Shown here: one piece after another, positions 58,726 to 64,000 of the stretch
Numbering within the stretch: the stretch's first letter is position 1
Layout: each line of letters opens with the position of its first letter
From: Panaeolus papilionaceus
Taxonomy: Eukaryota; Basidiomycota; Agaricomycetes; Agaricales
Reading direction: 5' to 3'
Length of the DNA: 64,000 nucleotides
Assembly (NCBI GenBank): GCA_015501605.1
Contig: JADNRZ010000013.1
Span: forward strand, 124,001 to 188,000
The notes under the pieces: model-generated
Database searches by the model: none
The model's input: the letters and a program-made list of their open reading frames with translations, nothing else
Told to the model about the DNA's origin: nothing
Made by a program: the position numbers and the translations under genes

Positions 58726-60210
58726 ATCCTAGTAATGATCAAGGTAATGGATTAGAATATGAGATTATGGACAGAAACAGACGAAGAACTTGTTCTCTTT
58801 ACTGACACACTCAACACCACTTCATTTCACAATTTAGTCTTAGTCAGCGATTCGGCTTCTTCCGGACACAAATCGTCATTCATTGTCAGCGCTCAATTGA
58901 CGTTCCTTCTTGACTTCGAACCTCTTTCATGCTTTGAGGAAAGAATTTTCACCTTTGAACTCATCATTGTGTTGGAAGGGAAAGCTCCCTTTGTCCTTGA
59001 GACGTAAAAAGCAGCACAACCTTTCTGGTATCATGCAATGATCTTTGTCATCGGTCTGATAATATCAGGTCAAAGCCAGGTTAAGTGGGCGCTATCCAAT
59101 GGTAATCGTTTATTATTACCACCAGCGACCCCATATGCTACAAGTAAAAAGTTTGAGATCAAACAATCACCACAACGTCTTGGTGGTGGAGATGGTTTCA
59201 ACGCCAGTTTATGGGTGTCTCTTTGGGGTCACGGCCCAAAGAGGTGTAGTACTGGCCCCGCTTCAACACACCGTCATCACTGTCGCTCCTTTGAGCTTTG
59301 GCATCTGTATTGCGAAGGGACAAAAACGTTTAACAAACCATAAAAGCCACGGAGCTGAGATAATTGGGTATCAACTCAGCATCACTGTTTTGCGGCAGTT
59401 TGACCACGTCGCAATTCATTAGCTGTCCTCGATAATTAATCCCCCACTATAATCCCGAGCTCAACCTGTGTTAGGTTCCTGAGCACACTCGGTGCAGGCT
59501 CTGCTGCTGACCAGACTACTTGTCATACCTTGTAAGTCCTGCCTTGGCACTCATCCACACTGTCTACCCATTGATCTCACAAAGTCTGAGAAAACAGCAG
59601 AACGACGAACACTGACCCAATGGTGTGGCCGGATGCATACAACACATTACGCTTCCTGAGCTCTATTCGAGAATGTTTCAATGATCTTCAAAAAACTCAG
59701 CGTGTAAAATCCGACATAGATTCCGATATGTCATCGCTAATTCCTTGTTCAAGTTCGACGTCCGAGCACGTCTGTCAGACAGTCACAATGCAATGACATT
59801 CGCTCTTCTGTCAGAAATCAGTCGTCTATTGGCAGTTTAAAATATCTTCAATTCATGCGACGGGCGACGAGGCGTTTCTGCTCCGGGATCATGTGTGGAT
59901 CAAGTAACAACTCGTTAAGCACACAATCTAATTGCATTCGTCGGAGCAATCGAGTGGGTTAGACTTAATGTCCATTTACAAAGATCATACAGCCCCGAAG
60001 TTGTTCATGAGACATTCTGTGCGAAGTCCGAACAGAATCAGGTACGAGGAGGCACTGACCCACAAGTCCAGTTGTGCAAGTCAGCATCCACTGTAGTTCG
60101 ACAAAAAGAGATTGAATCGCATTCGTAGGTATGAAAAGGTATAAAAACCCTCCAAGTTGCACTACAAATCCTCAGTCGAATACCACATTCAACTTACTAG
60201 CTCATTCAAG
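58726..60210. other. Intergenic region upstream of the hydrophobin
   Basis: Open frames at 58759-59007 and 59099-59422 have no recognisable motif, and the latter overlaps a second open frame on the same strand. The right end is the hydrophobin promoter. No gene is supported. Confidence 0.45.
60140..60147 (+). promoter_or_regulatory. TATA box of the hydrophobin gene
   Basis: TATAAAAA lies 64-71 bp before the start codon, leaving room for a 5' UTR of about 35-40 nt. This is usual for strongly expressed fungal secreted-protein genes. Confidence 0.6.
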
Positions 60211-60773
60211 ATGTTCTCTCGTGCCGCTTCCTTCGCCGTTCTCGCTCTCCCCATCTTTGCTGCCGCCACTGCCATCCCCCGTGATGGTGACTGCAACACC
60301 GGCCAGATCAACTGCTGCAACTCCACTATGACTGTGAGTCGCATTCGTCGCTGCGGGGGCGTGGCGATAAACGCATTTTGCTAACACATTTTACAGTCTT
60401 CCTTGACCACCCTTGCTCAACTCGGCGGTCTCCTTGGTCTCTCCCTTCCCGCCATCGGAGGTCTCATTGGCTGTAAGAATATCAAACTGATGCTTCCAAA
60501 CCCGTATAACTAACTTATGTTTCGCAGTGTCTTGCAGCCCCCTCTCCATCCTCGGCGCTGGTGGCAACTCCTGGTACGTCGAGACAGTCAACGGCGTAGT
60601 TTTAGATCCGACCTTTATGAACTTCGAATTATAGCTCGGCTCAACCTGTCTGCTGCACCAACAACACCTTCGTAAGTTCGCTCCTTCCTTCTCATGTACA
60701 GCTTCTGACAGAACCATTTTAACAGGGCGGTCTTATCTCTCTCGGCTGCTCCCCCATCAACCTCAACCTCTAA
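60211..60773 (+). CDS. Class I hydrophobin
   Basis: Secreted amphipathic protein that assembles at air-water interfaces and coats hyphae, fruiting tissue or spores. Five exons give 109 residues. A signal peptide (MFSRAASFAVLALPIFAAAT) is followed by eight cysteines in the hydrophobin order: one Cys, 6 residues, Cys-Cys, 32 residues, Cys, 12, Cys, 5, Cys-Cys, 12, Cys, then 7 residues to the end. The long Cys3-Cys4 loop is class I. Motifs: GQINCCNSTM, GLSCSPLSILG, AQPVCCTNNTFGGLISLGCS. It is small for the family but complete. An N-glycosylation sequon NNT lies after the second Cys pair. Confidence 0.95.
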
Positions 60774-62351
60774 ACGCCTTCGCTCACGTTCGAGAATCCG
60801 TCATTATCTATCCAGGCCCCTCGCGTTTCACACCTCATTCCCTTAACCCCCTTCAAGTTCATTTAAGATTCCCAACATCGTCACTCGTATCTAATCATGC
60901 CAAGGTTAATGCGATATTGCAATCATAACAAGGAGGTTTCAGGAATGAATGGATTGGAATTTACGGATAGATAGAATGATTTCTTCCGATGTACATCTAT
61001 ATGTTCTATGTGATATGATTGAGTTATACTTGTGTTCAACGAAATTTTTCGTGGGGGAGTTGTGAAAGATGCATCGACAACAGGTGACTTTACTTGTGGG
61101 GTAAATATACTAAGCTTAAGTCGAGTTTGTCAGCCTATCAGGGAGATGTCGACGCCTTTGATGATGCACGCACGACCGTGACCTCCCTTATATACCTTAT
61201 TTGGAAGATGTTTCCGCATACGGCGCAGGTAATATCGATGCAACCCTTGGTTCCTTTGGGATAAGTAGTTCTCTGGGATGAAATTGATGTGAACTATTAA
61301 TGTATACCATTTCTGTCGAAAATGTGTTCTGATACAGAAGTTAGATGTTTAACTGGTTTTCTACGACGGCGTGATAGTCACTACTGGTACTTACCTTCAG
61401 ACAGAAGTATTGCTTAAGATGTACTCTTGCCTGGTGTGCATCCTTCTCTGATCTTGGAAACCTAAATCGAAAGAAGTTAGCATCGAAACCGATATTAAGA
61501 GCCAAAAGTGCTTACCTCTACACAGGAGCAAGGAATTCGATTTCCCCGCGGCCTCTGGCAGCAATCGCGATGGAGCCTGGTGCTGATTACGGTGTCAGGC
61601 AATGTGCAAGATCATATAAACTGGATTACCTCTGTTTTCAGCTTGAAGAATTCCCAATAGTCGATTCAAGTCGACAAATAAGAGTTAGGACCTTTGGATC
61701 ACTGTGAGGCCTAGCTATGCAGTTATATTCTCGTTTTAGACGTCGAACACTCCTCTATTTGGGTCCATCTCCAGCAAATTCGACATGTATCCAATATGGC
61801 CAATACCACATATTTTCTCTGCATATAGAATGCACAACATGATTCAGTGCACTTAACTTCTCCGGACCCTATGTATCGCGGAGAGAGGGGCTAGATGTAA
61901 CGAGGTGAAGAACATATTTGGTTACCAGCAATACATATTGATGATTAGATGCTTCCGGGGACTGTCATAATTAAATTCAATGCTTTTGAGAAGAGGCTCG
62001 AAGACATGAGAAAGAAAAAAAGAAACACATTGCGAGAAAGTAACGAGGACATTCCTAATCGGAAACAAAGGATGTTGTGTTGAAGACATAGAGCTCCCCG
62101 TATTCTACTGTTACCATCGAGAACGCAAACCTTTCCTCGGTAACAGAGAACCAGCGCCGAGACGAGGTACATGTATCATGCTGCAGAATGGCGGTTCCGC
62201 ATGATACATTACCAGAAGCCATCTGCTCGAGCTAGGTGTCGGGATTGTAGCCAGTATAGGTATAAAAGGACAGATAAAGGTATCTTAGAGCCTCTTTCAA
62301 GGTTGCTCAGGCTGGTGTAGTATAAATCGCACAATTTCGAAGTTGTGTTCT
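60774..62351. other. Intergenic, no recognised gene
   Basis: The 3' flank of the hydrophobin followed by about 1.3 kb with only very short frames. The right end contains a TATAAAT near 62320, about 30 bp before the proposed secreted-protein start. Confidence 0.5.
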
Positions 62352-62847
62352 ATGTTTGCGCCAAGTAGCAGTTTTTTACAAACGGCAGCTCTGGCAATGT
62401 TCTTTACGGGCACCCTTTGTGAGTCACATACTCTATGGATGCACAACTTTAACGACATATACCTTTATTTGGAGCACCCTCCAAGCTCGATAAATTCTAG
62501 GTGCCGCGGAGACAAGCGAAGCTCTCCCTAACATCAAGCATAATGTGGCGTCACTGAGCGTGATAAGTGGGAATCATCCGTCTGATAGGAGCAGAAACAG
62601 ATATATAAATAGTACTAATGCCTATGGGTAATAAATTAGGACAAAATATTCGTTACAAGACGGAGAGATGCCTCGAGGACTGAACATCAGGGCGAACAAG
62701 AACAAGACGCTCGCGCTCCAGGTGAGTACTCCTTATTTAGAAGGTGTTTCCTAAAATGGCACAGGTGATGGCATCAGTCCACTGATCAAGCCTCAAGGCG
62801 GCAAGAGTCGAGACAACAAAATTACAAACGCAGACGGTCTTGACTAG
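62352..62847 (+). CDS. Putative small secreted protein
   Basis: I propose four exons (62352-62418, 62501-62559, 62640-62721, 62765-62847) that sum exactly to 96 residues plus stop. Exon 1 encodes a signal peptide, MFAPSSSFLQTAALAMFF then TGTLCAAE, preceded by a TATAAAT. Donors of introns 1 and 3 are GTGAGT. Acceptors are TTCTAG, TTAG and CACAG, and intron 2 holds a good branch site, TACTAAT, about 22 nt before its acceptor; its donor (GTGATA) is the weak point. Without splicing intron 2, the protein would stop at about 66 residues. The mature part is charged and low in Cys (RRRDASRTEHQGEQEQDARA, GDGISPLIKPQGGKSRDNK). No known family was recognised, so function is unknown. Confidence 0.5.
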
Positions 62848-63265
62848 TGAAGACCATGCGAAAGTTTAGGCTCAGGTTGAATAAGCGATTCGGGTGAAAT
62901 GATGTCTTTCGACTCAATGTCAAGACTATCAACCTCCTCTTTCTCAACCAACTTCTGATCGATAAAGATCATTGCTCAATACAGCACTCCCATATATTTT
63001 CTTTCTGTGTATCTGAAGGTAATTCAATAAACATTCGAGAGGCCTTGAGACTATGAGGGGCGTATTAGGATGGTTATCTAGCATTATGCATGAATCCTGA
63101 GCTCACCTTCAGTGAGGTGGTGAAAGGAAATCAGCGTCCTTGCGCATTTCACCCGAATGAATTGCAGGTTCTGCCACCATCACAACGTCAATTGAGACCA
63201 ACGTCTAATACTCCCTACAATCTCTAATTAGTCAACACCCGCGATATGAAAAGACGGGTACATAC

Positions 63266-63341
63266 CTTTTGCAACGGGCATGGCAGCCAAGTTGACGAGG
63301 AAAAGGGACCCTGCTAAAAATATGGTGCTAATAAAAGGCAT
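63266..63341 (-). CDS. Signal-peptide exon of a possible small secreted protein (partial)
   Basis: ATG at 63341 opens MPFISTIFLAGSLFLVNLAA followed by MPVAK, a clear secretory signal with an Ala-rich cleavage site, and ends at a consensus donor (AAAAG|GTATGT). A CTAAT branch site and TAG acceptor follow about 50 nt on, but I could not build a continuous downstream chain. Using the acceptor before AACCTG gives a short end RKDADFLSPPH and a stop; an open stretch farther on (62844-62974) ends SHGLH. Only the first exon is supported. Confidence 0.35.
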
Positions 63342-64000
63342 GGTTTGAATAGATGGGGTTATATGTGGAGCTCAAAGAAAGCCTTAGAGAGATATTTTGT
63401 CATATTAACTTTAGAGCCTATGTTCCACGGAATTGTGGGGTAGTTCAAAGGCCTGAAATTGGGGTATTACTGTGCCAATGCAAGTAGGTTTTATACTATA
63501 TGTCCAACGGTATTCAATAAAGTGCTATAAATACCAAGAAAGCTCATACGAGTACATTATCGTTTAACTAAAGCAAAAGGATGTGACTCGTGAAAGATGT
63601 TTCGCGCAGCAGATGCACGACACCGCCTGTATTGAAGTACAGCCCACAGAGCAAGCAGCCCACCATTGCGCGTGCCTATTTTCTGATGCTCCCGATAATT
63701 GCCTCTTTACCTCTCGCTGCTTGTCTCCAGAGGGAACTCGGTCAACAAGACTTTGCCTAGGGATAGCAAGCTTTGTCTTGCCAGAAAACCACCCTGGCTA
63801 CATAAGGGCGGAAGTTGAAAATGCTTCGATAACCACGCGCCTCATGTTGAATCCGTACAAGTATACCTAAGTGTTTATTGCGACTTATTTCACCCATCCC
63901 ATTCTTGTATATAAGCTTCCCATCCACAAGATCACTACGCAGTGTGAGATCACAGCAGAAGACTCTCATTGGGCGAATGCCGCGACACATTGTGGTCACA
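63342..64000. other. Window end, no recognised gene
   Basis: Two overlapping open frames, about 63583-63870 on + (no ATG at its 5' end) and 63757-63999 on -, have no recognisable motif. Nothing can be assigned. Confidence 0.4.

Overview
This 64 kb window is nuclear DNA from a filamentous basidiomycete, most likely an agaricomycete. The protein genes are cut by many introns of about 50-60 nt (roughly 95 counted), neighbouring genes alternate strands, and the set includes a class I hydrophobin, a Yap1-type bZIP factor, an E(z)-type histone methyltransferase, SRP68 and a Snf2/Sth1 remodeller. No rRNA, tRNA, CRISPR array, prokaryotic operon or intact transposon was seen.

Layout. 1-1.9 kb: nothing recognised. 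1.9-4.7 kb: mitochondrial ClpP (-) divergent from the nuclear-envelope protein Brl1/Brr6 (+). 4.7-7.7 kb: no recognised gene. 7.7-8.1 kb: a tiny SERF/4F5 gene (-). 9.7-13.7 kb: the Cyc8/Ssn6 TPR co-repressor (+). 13.7-19.0 kb: gene-poor. 19.0-21.6 kb: Erf4, the Ras palmitoyltransferase partner (+), with two unusually long introns. 21.6-32.1 kb: a 10.5 kb gene desert with one possible helicase scrap. 32.1-34.1 kb: Yap1-like redox bZIP factor (+).

36.4-58.7 kb is the dense part: Snf2/Sth1 ATPase (-), Ku80 (+), SRP68 (-), E(z) methyltransferase (+), Get3 (+), an uncharacterised membrane glycoprotein (-) and an RBM26/27-Rmn1-type RNA-binding protein (-). ClpP/Brl1, Snf2/Ku80 and SRP68/E(z) are divergent pairs whose start codons are only 160-275 bp apart, so each pair probably shares a promoter. 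Ku80/SRP68 and Get3/membrane protein are convergent with 120-160 bp between stops. 60.2-64 kb holds a class I hydrophobin, a newly assembled four-exon gene for a small secreted protein, and a signal-peptide exon on the other strand.

The genes are housekeeping or regulatory and do not form a metabolic cluster. Three act in chromatin or transcriptional repression (Cyc8, Snf2/Sth1, E(z)), one in DNA end joining (Ku80), two in delivery of proteins to the ER (SRP68, Get3), one in Ras lipidation (Erf4) and one in the oxidative-stress response (Yap1).

Exon structures were built by hand from splice signals, reading phase and family conservation. For Brl1, SERF, Cyc8, Erf4, Yap1, Snf2, Ku80, E(z), Get3 and the secreted protein I added up the exon lengths and they close in frame. 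The more unusual observations concern gene structure: four GC-AG introns, a 6-nt microexon in ClpP, 18-nt exons in Get3 and Erf4, and stop-free introns of length 3n placed at critical points of Yap1 and Snf2. I did not find a convincing undescribed multi-gene system.
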